Source of the DNA: Paludibacteraceae bacterium
Lineage (GTDB): Bacteria > Bacteroidota > Bacteroidia > Bacteroidales > Paludibacteraceae
DNA length: 64,000 nt
Direction of reading: 5' to 3'
Assembly (NCBI GenBank): GCA_017632345.1
Contig: JAGBRL010000069.1
Location: forward strand, 62,001-126,000
In this document: in pieces, positions 44,457 to 57,800 of the stretch
How the letters are laid out: each line of letters starts with the position of its first letter
Numbering within the stretch: the stretch's first letter is position 1
Position numbers and translations under genes: made by a program
The notes under the pieces: model-generated
Database searches by the model: none
Told to the model about the DNA's origin: nothing
What the model saw: the letters and a program-made list of their open reading frames with translations, nothing else

Positions 44457-46244
44457 TCAATCCAATTTCAAAACTTCAAGAAAAGCCTTCTGAGGCACTT
44501 CAACAGAGCCGATCTGCTTCATCCTCTTCTTACCCTTCTTCTGTTTTTCAAGCAGTTTTCGCTTACGCGAGATGTCACCACCATAACACTTTGCCGTCAC
44601 GTCCTTGCGCACAGCCTTGATAGTTTCTCTAGCAATCACCTTCGCTCCGATAGCCGCCTGAATGGCAACGTCAAACTGCTGTCTTGGGATAAGTTCCTTC
44701 AACTTTTCGCACATTCTCTTGCCCAACGTGTAGGCATTGTCGAAGTGAGTCAAAGTAGAAAGAGCATCCACAGGCTCTCCGTTTAGCAGCACGTCGAGCT
44801 TCACCAGCTTAGAGTCTCTCATCTCGCTCGGATGATAATCAAAAGAGGCGTACCCCTTTGAGATACTCTTCAATCTGTCGTAAAAATCGAAAACAATTTC
44901 ACCGAGAGGCATGTTATAAATAAGTTCCACCCTATTGCCGGAAATATACTCCTGCTTCACCAATTCGCCGCGTTTTCCGAGGCACAGCGACATTATAGGA
45001 CCAATATAATCGGTAGTTGTGATGATAGACGCGCGGATATACGGTTCCTCAATCCTGTCAATCATCGCAATATCAGGCAGTCCAGACGGATTATGCACCT
45101 CAATTTTCTCTCCCTTTTTAGTATATACGTTGTAACGCACATTAGGCACGGTAGTTATCACGTCCATGTCAAACTCACGGTCGAGGCGTTCCTGAATAAT
45201 CTCCATGTGAAGCATACCCAAGAAACCGCAACGGAAGCCGAAGCCAAGAGCAAGCGACGACTCAGCCTGGAAAGTAAGAGAAGCATCGTTAAGCTGCAAT
45301 TTTTCCATCGAGGCTCTCAAATCTTCAAAATCCTCTGTGTCAATAGGATACACACCAGCGAAAACCATCGGCTTAACCTCTTCAAAACCTTCGATAGCCT
45401 TTTCACAAGGATTATCCACATGAGTGATCGTATCACCGACCTTAACCTCTTTCGACGTTTTTATACCAGAAATAATATAACCCACATTACCGGCAGATAT
45501 AGCCGAACGCGGTTCCATATCAAGTCTTAAGATACCAATTTCGTCCGCGTCGTAATTTTTCTCCGTTGCGACGAACTTCACATGGTCGCCCGTCCTCATC
45601 GTTCCGTTCAGCACCTTAAAATATGCGATAATACCCCTGAACGGATTAAACACAGAGTCAAAAATGAGGCACTGCAGCGGCGCGTCCGGGTCTCCAACCG
45701 GCGGTTTTATACGGTCCACTATGGCATGCAAAATATCCTCCACTCCCTCGCCAGTCTTTCCGCTTGCGCGGATAATTTCCTCACGTTTGCAGCCGAGCAG
45801 CTCAATAATCTGGTCCTCCACCTCGTCCGGCATAGCCCCCGGCAAGTCAATCTTGTTCATGACCGGAATTATCTCCAAGTCATGTTCCAGAGCCATATAA
45901 AGATTCGAGATAGTCTGAGCCTGTATTCCCTGCGAAGCGTCAACAATCAGCAGCGCCCCCTCGCACGCGGCGATAGAGCGAGAAACCTCATAGGAAAAAT
46001 CGACGTGTCCCGGAGTATCAATCAAATTGAGAGTAAACTTCTCTCCTTTATACTGATAATCCATCTGAATAGCATGGCTTTTAATCGTGATTCCACGCTC
46101 GCGCTCCAGATCCATATCGTCAAGCACCTGAGCCTGCAGATCCTTGCCCGTCACCGTCTTGGTAAATTCCAACAGACGGTCTGCCAAGGTACTTTTCCCA
46201 TGGTCAATATGAGCAATAATACAAAAATTGCGGATATTCTTCAT
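44457..46244 (-). CDS. lepA: Elongation factor 4 (LepA) GTPase
   Basis: 595-residue translational GTPase that can back-translocate ribosomes. G motifs: [17 protein letters not shown] (G1, near residue 9), [11 protein letters not shown] (G2), [16 protein letters not shown] (G3, near 75), [10 protein letters not shown] (G4, near 129). The LepA-specific C-terminal domain is seen in [47 protein letters not shown] residues near the end. Full length. The gene stands alone; no clear terminator follows. Confidence 0.97.
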   Translation of the reverse strand: MKNIRNFCIIAHIDHGKSTLADRLLEFTKTVTGKDLQAQVLDDMDLERERGITIKSHAIQMDYQYKGEKFTLNLIDTPGHVDFSYEVSRSIAACEGALLIVDASQGIQAQTISNLYMALEHDLEIIPVMNKIDLPGAMPDEVEDQIIELLGCKREEIIRASGKTGEGVEDILHAIVDRIKPPVGDPDAPLQCLIFDSVFNPFRGIIAYFKVLNGTMRTGDHVKFVATEKNYDADEIGILRLDMEPRSAISAGNVGYIISGIKTSKEVKVGDTITHVDNPCEKAIEGFEEVKPMVFAGVYPIDTEDFEDLRASMEKLQLNDASLTFQAESSLALGFGFRCGFLGMLHMEIIQERLDREFDMDVITTVPNVRYNVYTKKGEKIEVHNPSGLPDIAMIDRIEEPYIRASIITTTDYIGPIMSLCLGKRGELVKQEYISGNRVELIYNMPLGEIVFDFYDRLKSISKGYASFDYHPSEMRDSKLVKLDVLLNGEPVDALSTLTHFDNAYTLGKRMCEKLKELIPRQQFDVAIQAAIGAKVIARETIKAVRKDVTAKCYGGDISRKRKLLEKQKKGKKRMKQIGSVEVPQKAFLEVLKLD

Positions 46245-46295
46245 CTAAAACAAAAATTTGCGCGAAGATAATCAATAAGCGTCAAAATTGCAACA

Positions 46296-46340
46296 GCAAA
46301 AAACAAAAGAGGGGTTGTCCATAAACGGGCAGCCCCTCTT
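46296..46340 (-). terminator. Intrinsic terminator of the T9SS beta-helix protein gene
   Basis: 11-bp stem CAGCCCCTCTT / AAGAGGGGTTG (46330-46340 with 46307-46317, one G-T pair) followed on the minus strand by TTTGTTTTTTG. Confidence 0.8.
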
Positions 46341-46355
46341 GCGTTGTTCATTCTG

Positions 46356-48245
46356 TCAACGTTTTATAATAAGACGCTTCTGAGAAACAGCATCGCCTTT
46401 CTTAACATTCACTAAATAAGAGCCACTCGTATTGTTGCTAACACTGATTGTCACAACATTGTTTGAAACCACGTAGTCAACCTTGTCAAGTTCCTTGCCA
46501 GAAGGAGTAACCAAAGAGACACCAACGACAACCGAATCCTGATCCGAGATTTTTTCTGCAAATTCCACAGTAAAGCTGTATTTTGCAGGATTTGGAGAAA
46601 TTGCGATAGGCATGCTCCACTTAACCGAGCCTTTTCCTAAATATTCAAAAGGAGCGCCCTCTTCAATATGCCACTTCTTCTCCTCGTCAAGAGTACGCAC
46701 ATAAAGAGTATGCTTTCCGATGGCAAGTCCGGACAAATCAACCGGGAAAGTAAGTCTCAATCCACCCTCAGCAACGTTCACTGTATTTGCGTTGCCCACA
46801 CCCGGATCTTCATCAAAATAATACTCCGCACTTGTAACCTTTGCAGGCAGCTCCATATAAACAAAAGGAGTTGTCACCACTTCGGACCATTTATTAGCGT
46901 TGTCCAAAGCACGGATGTTCAACGTATGATAACCAGGACGCAAAGAAGATACATCAGGCTTTTTCAAAGTGATGTTTTTGCGAAGAGAATCCAGCACCAT
47001 AGACTTTATGAAAATACCCTTGCCTTCTCCTGGGTCTTCGTTATAGAAATACTCAGTTCCCACAATTTCAGAAACCTTTTCAAACAACACGAAAGGATAT
47101 GAAACAGTATGAGACCAGCCCTCCGAATTTCGTCCGCGCACATTAAGAGTATGGAAACCTACGCTCAAGCCAGACATGTCAGCGTCAAACTTCAGCTTGC
47201 CATCTTTAGCTGGGCCTCCAAGCAACCCTTTGCCGTATCCAGGATCTTTGTCAAAGAAATACTCAGTAACAATCAGTTCCGAAGAGTCCAACGCAGCAGA
47301 AAGGTTATAAGTAACAGCCACTGGCATGCCCTGCAGCAGATTCACAGAAGTAGGCGCGCTCACATTGTACACAACCGGAATCGAAGGAAGCCCCGAAACG
47401 ATATAAGGATTAACTCCGCCAAAAGCGCCCAAAGCGCCGCCGTCAGAAGCAGACATAGCAATAGGAGAATCACTCTTAAATCTATAATTGCTGTCCAAAG
47501 AAAACTCAGAGCCCTCCATATACTGAGAAAAATCTCCGCTATAATTATTTATGAAAGCAGATGTATTAGTCTGAGTCTTGCCCTGTTCATACATCACATT
47601 CTCCACGACCGTGCAGAATTTAAGGCCCTTAACGGTTCCGTAACGGGAATATTTACCGAAAGTGTTATGCTCTATACGGCAACGTTCGAACTGCGCCACA
47701 TTACCACAAATGATATTATTAGAAATAAAAACATTCTGAGGATAGCCGCGACCTTCTATATTTCCGACAACAAAGCACTGCTGAATCGAGCACCCGTTCA
47801 CATTAGACGCCACTTTTATGGCATCAGAAGAACCTGCAAGAATCTGGCATCTGCTAATCATCGCCCCGTTCGCCTCAATTTCAAGTTTAGGGAGGATAAT
47901 GCCGCTGATGTGAACATTTTCGGCAAGCAGCTTAACCTCGCCGCCGATAAACGCCTCGCCAGGAGCATAGCCAGTCACCCTGTTCTCTGCAAGCAGGAAG
48001 CCCGGTCCAATGATTGTCACTGGCTTGACTATCTCAATATCGTCAAAACTATAAGCGTCTCTTGACCCATAAGCCTGCGACGACGCCTCCAAATAGATTG
48101 TATCACCCGACGCAGCATCGAGCAAAGCATTTTCCAAAGAACTATACCCCGCATCTATGTTCGGAGTATTATTCACCCTCATCACTTTCGCCTCTACAGA
48201 AAGCGACAGCAACGACAATGCTACCAAACCGATTATCTTTTTCAT
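46356..48245 (-). CDS. T9SS-secreted protein: beta-helix domain, three EYFFDxDPGxG modules, sorting tail
   Basis: 629 residues with signal peptide MKKIIGLVALSLLSLSVEA. Residues about 25-290 look like a right-handed parallel beta-helix (pectate-lyase-type opening NIDAGYSSLENALLDAASGDTIYLEA.. and repeated short strands such as GCSIQQCFVVGNIEG). Three tandem modules follow at about 327, 397 and 472, each starting EY(F/Y)(F/Y)-(D/N)-x-DPGxG and containing GxHTLxxR. The last 80 residues are a type A-like T9SS sorting domain (ISPNPAKYSFTVEF .. SGSYLVNVKKGDAVSQKRLI IKR). Start set at 48245 by the signal peptide. Probably a surface-attached protein; ligand unknown. Confidence 0.82.
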   Translation of the reverse strand: MKKIIGLVALSLLSLSVEAKVMRVNNTPNIDAGYSSLENALLDAASGDTIYLEASSQAYGSRDAYSFDDIEIVKPVTIIGPGFLLAENRVTGYAPGEAFIGGEVKLLAENVHISGIILPKLEIEANGAMISRCQILAGSSDAIKVASNVNGCSIQQCFVVGNIEGRGYPQNVFISNNIICGNVAQFERCRIEHNTFGKYSRYGTVKGLKFCTVVENVMYEQGKTQTNTSAFINNYSGDFSQYMEGSEFSLDSNYRFKSDSPIAMSASDGGALGAFGGVNPYIVSGLPSIPVVYNVSAPTSVNLLQGMPVAVTYNLSAALDSSELIVTEYFFDKDPGYGKGLLGGPAKDGKLKFDADMSGLSVGFHTLNVRGRNSEGWSHTVSYPFVLFEKVSEIVGTEYFYNEDPGEGKGIFIKSMVLDSLRKNITLKKPDVSSLRPGYHTLNIRALDNANKWSEVVTTPFVYMELPAKVTSAEYYFDEDPGVGNANTVNVAEGGLRLTFPVDLSGLAIGKHTLYVRTLDEEKKWHIEEGAPFEYLGKGSVKWSMPIAISPNPAKYSFTVEFAEKISDQDSVVVGVSLVTPSGKELDKVDYVVSNNVVTISVSNNTSGSYLVNVKKGDAVSQKRLIIKR

Positions 48246-48645
48246 TTCAATTAAATATTTTTCATTATTAGGATTAAACTTGAGTCCAACCAGACCACGA
48301 CGATCGCAATTCACAACAGCAAAGACAACGCCATCATAACAAAGCCTGCCAAAAAAACAGCCGCCTCACAGAAAAACAGCATCCGCACGCAAATCCGGAC
48401 AACGCTGACATCGGCACTCCTCATCGGGCTTAAAGCCTCAAGCACAGTTAGTCGCCACACGCAAGAACAAAGGCATTTCAGAATATAAACACGTCACAAA
48501 CGACACCTGTCCAGCAAACCAGTCTCTTTCAAAAACTCCCCGAACAGCAGTTAATTCTTCACAAAACCTCATTGTTTCTTCGCCGAGACACGAAGAATCG
48601 CCATAACGCGAAACTACTAAGTCCACAAATATTCTCAACGATTTG

Positions 48646-48677
48646 CAAATTTAAAATAAAATTTAAGAAAAACACAA
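48646..48677 (-). promoter_or_regulatory. Promoter of the T9SS beta-helix protein gene
   Basis: Minus-strand TTG (48677-48675), 21-nt spacer, TAAATTTG (48653-48646): a good Bacteroidota promoter. Predicted start near 48639, about 395 nt before the ATG. Confidence 0.5.
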
Positions 48678-48759
48678 TTTGAGTTTACATTTTAATCTTT
48701 TTTCTTCAAAAAAAATACGTTTTTTTTCAATCAGTCAGAAAACCTTGCCTTTCACGCGC

Positions 48760-48792
48760 AAAAAAAAGGAGGAAGATACAAATCTTCCTCCT
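48760..48792 (-). terminator. Intrinsic terminator of the giant T9SS protein gene
   Basis: Perfect 11-bp stem AGGAGGAAGAT (on both arms: 48792-48782 with 48777-48767), 4-nt loop, then seven T on the minus strand. Confidence 0.88.
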
Positions 48793-48819
48793 CAAAACAA
48801 ACAACTATCAATGTTCTTA

Positions 48820-51800
48820 TTATTCAATCTTTACAACTTCGACCGTACCCTTGTTCACCACACCGTTCTTCATCGTAACCTCGTAGTAATAAACGCCTGG
48901 GTCAGCCATCATGCCTCTGTAAGTGCCATCCCATCCATCTTCACCTTCGAACAGCATCTGTCCATAACGGTTGAAGATACGCACACTGTAGCCCGGCATA
49001 AATTCGTCGTTCATACCATCCTTCACATAAGGAGTGATAGCCGTAGGCAACTGGTCTAACACATCCATACGCACAAGGTTAGAAGGCAGAGCAGGACAAA
49101 CGCTGTCTGTCACAACCACATAATACATCGACGTATCCATAGCCTGAGAGACATGATACTTAAACGGCTCATCAATTTCGAAACTGTGCGTTACCGCAAG
49201 CAGTTCATCATCCACATCCATAGGATTGTCATATTTAGTCTTCACATCGCCGAGTTCATCGTACTCTATTCCGTATCTGCCATCGTACAGACCTTCCACA
49301 CGATACCAATAATAAGTCAACGGCTTGTAGTTCGTTTTCAGCACAAGGTCAGCATCCTCACCTCTCCACACACGAGCCTTGTCCTGCGGCTTCGTTGTCA
49401 GAACTAACTCATCTATCTTATAACGCTCACGAACATTAACCACAATAGAATCAACGCTCTTGAGTTTTTCCGCTCTCCAAAGGTCTAACAACTCTCTTGA
49501 GTTACCAAGCAGTTCAAAGCTGTCTATCGCCGAATAATCCTGAGCGCCGCCGCACACAAAGAAGTAACTATCTTCCGAAGTTGTTCTACCGCATCGGTTA
49601 TCCGCATAATAAGCCAAATCTCTCTGAGTGCCAGTGTAGTACACTGAATCCTTAGACTTGTAAACAACACCATCAAGCATCCATCCCTCCTCTGTTATAG
49701 GAGCACCCATGTCGTCGATACAAACATTGTATCTGTGAGAAAGGGTATCGTCCTTTTGGAACAGCGGAATTGAGTCATACTCACAAACCACGATAGAGCC
49801 AGTATCCAAAGACACTCTCGGACGTTCATAGAGTCTCACGTCAAAATAAGCCGTATCTTTACAGAACGCCACCGTGTCCATAGCGACAACCGCATACCTT
49901 CCGGACTTGCTTCTGCGCGACAATTTCAGAGCTTCCTTATCGTCAAGTTTCAAATCGTCTCCGTAAGTAAACTTATTGTTACTGTAAATCAAGTTTTCAG
50001 CAGCAACATCGCCCCTGTAATAATCAACAAATATACGGCTCGTATAAGAGTACCATTTTCCGAACACTTGCCTCCAAATATGGCCAGAATAATTTACTAC
50101 AGATTTCGCATCCAAGTCAACAATAGCGTCGTCAGACACACAAGAGTCAACGTCAAAAGCTTCCAATTTAACAATCTCTTTTCTATCCTGAACTTCCACG
50201 TAACAATCAATAACCTCCGTATTACCGCAAAGGTCCTTGATATAAACCTTAACATCCATAGACTCTGCAATAGTGTCTCCAACAGGAGGTTCCTGAGTAA
50301 TAATGATGTTATCGAGATTTTCAACACAATTATCTTCTACATTACCCTTAACCGTAACAACAAAGTCTGGCACCTTGAACTTACACTGATAACCTATGTT
50401 TGTTGCGCGCAACGTATCCAACCAGCCCTCTGGCTTGATGAATCTAGGAGCAAGCGTGTCCCTGATTTCATACTTGTGAGTCACGGCAGTCGCCGCGTTA
50501 CCGCAAGAGTCAAACGCCATCCAAGTACGGACAATGTCGTAATTGTAATAGTCGCAAGAGTCTGGAGAAAGAACTCTGTCATTCTCCTCTGTCATCACAG
50601 CCAAAATACTGTCTCCACAGTTATCTATAGCCCAGACAGTGTCAGGGGCAACCGGAATCTCTTCAGAGCAAGACAGCACCTCTTTCACTGCATCCAACTG
50701 TATAACAGGTCCAACATTGTCATACACATAGAAATAATGACCTTCGCCACATTCTATAACTCTGTTAGACAAATCCACAACTGAGTAGTAACGCTGCACA
50801 AGCATAGAGTCGCAAGGAGATCCGATCATCGTGTCTCTAACCGAGAACGAACCCTCTTTAACCTTTTCCGGCACATCAACAAAGCCGCCTTTATCAAAGA
50901 ATTCTTTTTCTGTCAACGGAGCCGGAACATTTGCAAGACACTCATAAACCCTACCCTTGTCCGGATTATCAGGACAATTAAGAACAGGAGGCACCAAGTC
51001 TTCCACTATGACGTACTTGACGCACGATGAGTCAACATTTCCGGACGAGTCCTTCACCAGCCATGTTACCTTAGTAGTACCAAACCTGAACGTGTCAGTT
51101 TCAGTCTGGACTTTGTCGTTCAGCACAAGGCTCAAATCCGTCGTCACCTTTGAAATGTCACTACATTCAAACAGCACATCCGGCTTAACCAAGCCCAACT
51201 TAGCCACAGAGTCAAATGCAACACCCTTTCCGACGTAAAGCGTCACTTTGATTGTGTCTGCATTTTCAGGATAACACTTAACAGCCGGAGCCACAGTGTC
51301 TTCCACAGTGACAGCCTTCTTACAAACGAAATCACTTTCGTAAGTCACAAATTCGTTCGCATACTTAAACTGATAAGTCCAAACCACTGTGTCTGTTCCT
51401 ATTTCATAAACAGCGTCCAAATTCTTTCCAGAGACGCGAGTCACAGTCGGAGTCATCTCAGTTTTATCGCACGGATTGAACACCTTTTCCACATTCAAAT
51501 TGATTTCAGAGGCATCTACCGTACAATTTTCAGGAGCGAAATAAACCGTAGTGTCCTTCATCGCAATCTGATCACAATCCACAATCGGCTCATCGCTATC
51601 GCCAATCTTCACGTACTGGAAGCAAGTGTCAACGCTATCCTTCAAAGTACTTGACAAGTCCTTCATAATCCATCTTATCTCTGTAGATGCGAAATAAGGG
51701 CCATCCAACACTCCGCCATCCTTTCTTACTCCAACCGCCACAATTGTATCCTTAGTGCATGGATTGATAGCGAAAGGAGGTCTCAGGTCAATCGTCTTGC

Positions 51801-54800
51801 CATCCACAAAACACTCACCTTCCGAGATAGAGACTTCTATTGTATCCAAAATCTTATTACCTGCCACATCCTCATCACAATGAAGCTCAAGTCTCATCGA
51901 GTCGCTCTGAACCAGCACCTGCTGGTCGCAAGTAACAACCGCGCTGCTGTACGAACTTGTAAACGTCCACGTGATTGTTGTATAACCAACATTGTATGTG
52001 CCGTAAAGGTCACCGCCGTCAGCACGCACGCCAACGCCCGGAACCGAATCTTTCGTGCAAGCGTCTAATGCATACGGCGTTTTAATTACGGCCGTGTCAA
52101 GTATAGTGTCACAACCACTTATGTACGTAAGCAAAGGCACCTCGCTCATCTTCGCGCAGTCAAACTCTGGTTCTATGTCTCCCTTCACTATAACGTTCTG
52201 GTCACAAGAGTCTGTCTTCACGCTGTAAGGACTTTCAAAGTACCAGCGGATAACAGTTTTGCCCACAGGATACTCATCAGTCAACTCTTTTCCGTCAAGA
52301 CGCACACCACGGCCCGGCACCAAATCCCTGGTGCAGCTGTCCTTAGCATTTGGCACAGGAACATCCACTTCGCTCGCGCTCACCGGAACACACTGAACAG
52401 ACTGAACTGTAATATCCGTCAACGTAGAACAGTCGATATTTGGTTCCCAGTCGCCCTTCACAATCACATTCTGGTCGCAAGAGTCGCTCTTCACGCTCAG
52501 CGGACTTTCGAAGTACCAGCGGATAACCGTGTTTCCTACAGGATATGCGCCGTAAAGGTCACCGCCATCAAGACGAACACCTTTGCCTGGCACAGGGATT
52601 CCTGTACACGAATCCGTCGCAACCGGCGTGATAATCTCAGCACTGCCAAGAGTCACAGACTTGCAATTTGTAGTTGTTTTCACAACAGGAGCATTACCCA
52701 AAGAATCACAATCGAACACCGGAGCCGCAGAACCTAAAACAACAATCTGCTGTTCGCAATTCAGAGGCTTTGTATTGAACGTGTCATTAAAGAACGTCCA
52801 GACAACCTTGACTGTATCACCCACTTTAAGCTTCAGATTCTCATTATATTCAAGAGTGTTATCTGTTTTAACGTCAATCAGTTCAAAGACTCCCGGAACC
52901 TCCTTCTTGTCTCCATTTTCATCAACGATACAATCTATTGTAGCAACCGGTTTCGGAAGCATTGTATCAACTCCAACAAAATCGACATCACACAATCCTT
53001 CCGCCGTCACAAGACGCAGTTCTTTATCAAGAGTTTCACAATCGAAGTTTGGCGCAATAGTATCCTTCACCGTCACAACCTGTCGGCACTCAGCAGGAGC
53101 GCGCATTGTAAAGTTATAGTAATAAACTATGGTGTCAGTGCCAAGCTCGTAATTGTCAGTCATCAACTTTCCTGAAGTTCTGTAAGGGCCTTTCGCACCT
53201 GTTTCAGGATGTTCCGGAACAAATTCCGCACCAGAGCACAAGTCGAACACTGGCTTGACAGTTGATTCTATGTTCAAGTCTTCCGCCGTGATAAAACAAT
53301 CCTTTTCATCCAGCAGCACAAGAGTATCCGGATAATCTTCACAATCCACCATCGGCTTGTTGATGTCTTCCACAATCACAACTTGGAAACAGTTATGGAA
53401 AGTATCAACCAAAGTTCCTGTAGTGTCCGTAAACGTCCACTCAATCTTAGTCTCTCCAAGACGGTAAACAGAAGAGAACGACTCTCCGTCCGAACGTTTC
53501 TTCACCCCTGCGATAGAGTCCTTTGTACAAGGATTAATCGCATAAAGCTGATCAATCTTAATGCTGTCGAACGGCACGAAACAGAATCCGTTTTCCACAT
53601 CCACACGGATTGTATCGTTCTTAAGAGAATCACAATTGAACACTATCGGCTGCTTAGTGCGCACATGAACAGTCTGGTAACAAGTGTCAGAAGCGCTACT
53701 GAACGGACTGTCAAATACCCACATAACCTGAGTTTTGCCCAACGGGTAATCGCTTATTAGAGGCAAAGTGTCTCCTTCTGCCGTCAACTGATAACCAACG
53801 CCCGGCACATCTTTCTGCGTACAGTAATCCTTAGCCACAGGAGTTGGGAAATCCACAGCCGCAGCATCCAGTTTACAACCTTCCACCTGCTTTTCTATAA
53901 CCTTCAAATCATCACAATTAAAGACCGGCTTCTGGTCGCCTGTCACCAAGATAGCCTGATAACAGATTTTAGGGATTTCGTTTATAACCGTGTCAACAAA
54001 CGTCCACTTAACAATAAACGTGTCTCCCACCGCATAACGAGTCGGAAGTTTATTGCCCAAAGTATCTGTAGCGACACCATAAATTGTATCTTTCGTACAA
54101 GCCTCCAATGCAAAAGGGTTGCCAAGAGAGTCCGCTACAACATCTCCAGTTATGTAACACAATTCTGGGAGCGACGCCAATCTTATAGTGTCAAGGTCGT
54201 CACAGTTAAACAAAGGAGCCATACTGTCCTTCACTGTAATAACCTGATTACAAACAATAAGCTGATTACCAAACGAGTATTCCCAGCTGATTGTATCCAC
54301 ACCTACTGAGAACACATCGTCCATCTTCTTGCCAGAAGAACGAGTCGTGTCCGGTATAATCACTTTATTTGTACACAAATCTATAACTTCAGGAGCATAG
54401 ATAACAACCTCTTCAGCTGAGATTTCGCAATCTTCCGGCTTCAAGCGGAACACTTTGTCCGGCATATTGTCACAATCCACAGGAAGCTGGTTAACGTCAC
54501 CTACCTGAATATTCTGGAAACAAGTGTCTATCGGGTCAACCAAGATACCAGTTTCATCCTTGAATATCCACATAATTTTAGTTATACCGATATACAACGA
54601 ATCCTGTTCGCCCATTTCATCGATAGGGACAAGTCTGTTACCGAACATCACATAACCGTCACCAACAATATCCTGACCCCAGCAAGGATTCTTAGTGGCA
54701 GGCTTATTCACATTGCCTACAGTTGACCAGCCAATCTTACACTCACCTTTCGGCACTTCCCTCTTGATTGTATCTTTCAACAGACTTTCACAAGGAGCGT

Positions 54801-57800
54801 TCATTGACATGCTTGTCTTAACTATAAAGTCCTGATTACAAGTCTTCGTCACATTTCCGGTGAAGTCTGTGAACGTCCAAGTTATAGTTGTCACACCAAG
54901 TGGATAACCATCATCAAGAGGTCTGCGGTCAGAACGCTCACCTACACCTACTCGCCAATACTCTTCTGACGAAGGGTCGGCGCAAGGGTCGGCAACCTTT
55001 GGTATTTCAATTTTCATGTGAGCATCTTCGCTTTCATTACAATCCGCCACAGTGTCTAACAATGTAGGCACAAGCGTATCGCAATCAAAGTCAAACTCGT
55101 TATTACCCTTCACGAACACTTCCTGAGGACAAACCAACGTGTCCTTCAAGTTGTACGGACTGACAAACGCCCAGTTCACGACAGTAGTGCCTGTAGGGAA
55201 CGGATCTGTCATCAGCTTGCCGTCTTCACGAGTTCCGATACCATAGAATGTAGTGTCAGGCATACAAGAGTCCTTTGCAATAGGAACCGGAAGATTGAGA
55301 TCTGCCGCATTGACATAACAAGCGCCCTCTTTAGCCAAGCCCTCATACTGAGTCAAAGAGTTACAGTCGAAATTTGGCATTGCATCATGCATAGGGATTA
55401 TCACCTGCGGACAACGTCTCTTGTTTCCGTCATTATCCACGAACATCCAATACAATGTAATAGTGTCTCCGACTGCAAATTTCAGAGTGTTCACATCAAG
55501 CACATTGCCCATATCGGCCCAAATCTCACCCTTAAACATCTGTTCTGAACAGTTGTCCTTCGCATAATATTCGCCGAACTTAATTTCGTTGAACGCAACT
55601 TCGCAAGAACCCTCTTTTGCCACCGGCTTGATTGGGTTCGGCGATATTTTGTCACAGTCAAACACAGGAGCAGTTTTATCTTCTATGCTGACATACACAG
55701 AACAACTGTCAATATTCTTTGAGTTGTCTATATAGATAAATCTAATTTCTGTAACACCAAGCTTGAACGGATTATCGTCCCATGTCAGGAAGTCGTACGG
55801 CAATCCATCTTCACCACGTTCCAATTCCCCTTCATAATAACGCTTAACGATAGGGTCTATCGGTCTCCAGCTTGACCCAGCCATCATACTGTCGCACTCG
55901 TCTATTACAACCGGTATTGTGAATTTGTCAAGGACCTCTGCCGCATCAGTCGCGCACTTGTCGTCAGACACTGTTATGTGCAACGTGTCAGTAGGCAATC
56001 CCTTACAAACATCTTTCGGCTTAATCTTGTCTTTCACCTCAAGTTCCATTTCACACACAGACTCGTTTCCGCCCTTGTCCGTGAACACCCACTTGAAGTA
56101 GTGGATACCCACAGGATAAGAGAGTCCTTCCAACTCAGAGTTTTTGTACTCTGTGTAAACCGCCTTTCCGTCCTGATAACTTAGCACATCTCCGTAAAGG
56201 TCTGCAACCAAAGTGCCGTCACACTTGTCTTCCAAAGAGAGCATTGGCAAGTTCAGTTCACCAAACGTCAATTCGCAAACAGTCTCTGCGTTAACCGACT
56301 TCTTTGGTTCCGGACAGATATTTGAGTTATCCGGAGGTGTTGTGTCCTTAATTGTCAAATCATGTTCACAACGCGCAGTATTTCCGCCCTTATCTGTGAA
56401 CAGCCATACAATCTTGTAAGTAGTATCTTTCTTAAACTTGTCATACAGACCGTCAAGTTTACTTGTTTCTCCGTTAAACACATACGGCACACCAACAATC
56501 ACAGTGTCGCAATCATCCTCTGTCTCATGCTTTCCAAGAAACACTTCCACCATATCTTCTGTAGCGACACACACTCCAGGAGCAAGGTTCAGAACCTTGT
56601 CTTTTATCTCATCGCAGACAGCTTTGTCTGGCGGTCTGTTATCTTTAACTATGACAGACTGTTCACAAACGGACTTGTTGCCTATTCCGTCTTCAAAGAC
56701 CCATGTAATGACAGTTTCCCCAAGCGGATAAGGATCTTTAAAGATGTCTTTTCCGTCGCTTCGTGTTCCAGTCGCAACGATGTCTTTGCCTGTCGGAGAA
56801 CACTTTTCATCTTCTATAACAGGAGTGACCAACCCGGCTTTCACAACAACATCTGCTGGAGTCTGACAATTATCACCAGTCACAACATTCAAGTCTTTGT
56901 AGTTATCACAATTTACAGAAGGACCCAAAGTGTCAACCACAATTATCTCCTGAACACAAGTCGCCTCATTGCCTGAAGTGTCCTTCACTATGTAAGTGAC
57001 AACGGTTGTACCTAACTTGAAGTTGTTCTTGAAAGCATCTTCGGACGTGATTTCCAAATTATTATGTTCACGTTCCCAGCTAAGCGTAAGTTCAGACCTG
57101 CTGCCACAATTGTCCGTCGCGTTCAAGTCGTCCAAAGACGGTTTCTTAAACCACGGCACCTCGTTAAACGGCACTTCGCAATTTTCGTTCGCATAGAAAG
57201 TGCCTTTATTAGTCCAGTCGCCACATTCGATAGACGGAGCAATCTTGTCCACCACATGAACCTTCACCTCGCAGCTGTCCTTTCTCTGCCCTCCTTGCAC
57301 ATCTTCAAAACGATAAACCAATCTATACTCTCCCGCCTTCAGTTTGAGATTCATAATCTCTGCAGGGAAGTTGTTCTTTAACTTCACATCTGACGACGCG
57401 CAAATATGTCTTTGGCTTTCATCATTGCACTTGACTCCTGTTCCTCCGTTCCATATTCTAGGCACAAGGAATTTTGTAGGCACACTTTCATCTGGTCCAT
57501 ACGGATTCTTCACAACCTCAGACTCTCCAGTCTTCAAATTTATCAGCTCTACTTCATAAGGATAACCTATAGTGTCAACTACGTTTGTCATACTTCCTGA
57601 AGCAGTAATAACATCGCCCCAGTCACCAGCGTCAGACCATGAGTTCCATTTATTTTCCGGACTCTTCAAGAACTTGTCCCAATCGCCATCCTTGCCATTA
57701 AACTTCTCACAGATAAAGCCTATCATACTGGACACACCCGGACGAAGAGGCTTCATTTTATTTAGTTCATCCAAATTATCAGGGAAATACTTCACCATAT

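Larger units (their letters stand above)
48246..48819. other. Region upstream of the beta-helix protein, with long putative leader
   Basis: 574 bp without a convincing gene. It contains the promoter at 48646-48677 (minus strand), a leader of about 395 nt with a hairpin TTCTTCG (48576-48582)/CGAAGAA (48591-48597), and at its right end the terminator of the giant gene. A 66-codon minus-strand frame (48438-48638) begins almost at the predicted transcription start but shows no recognisable features. Confidence 0.45.

Noticed and set aside
48438..48638. 66-codon frame in the adhesin leader as a gene
   Set aside because: It starts at the predicted transcription start but has no recognisable features; kept only as part of the leader observation.
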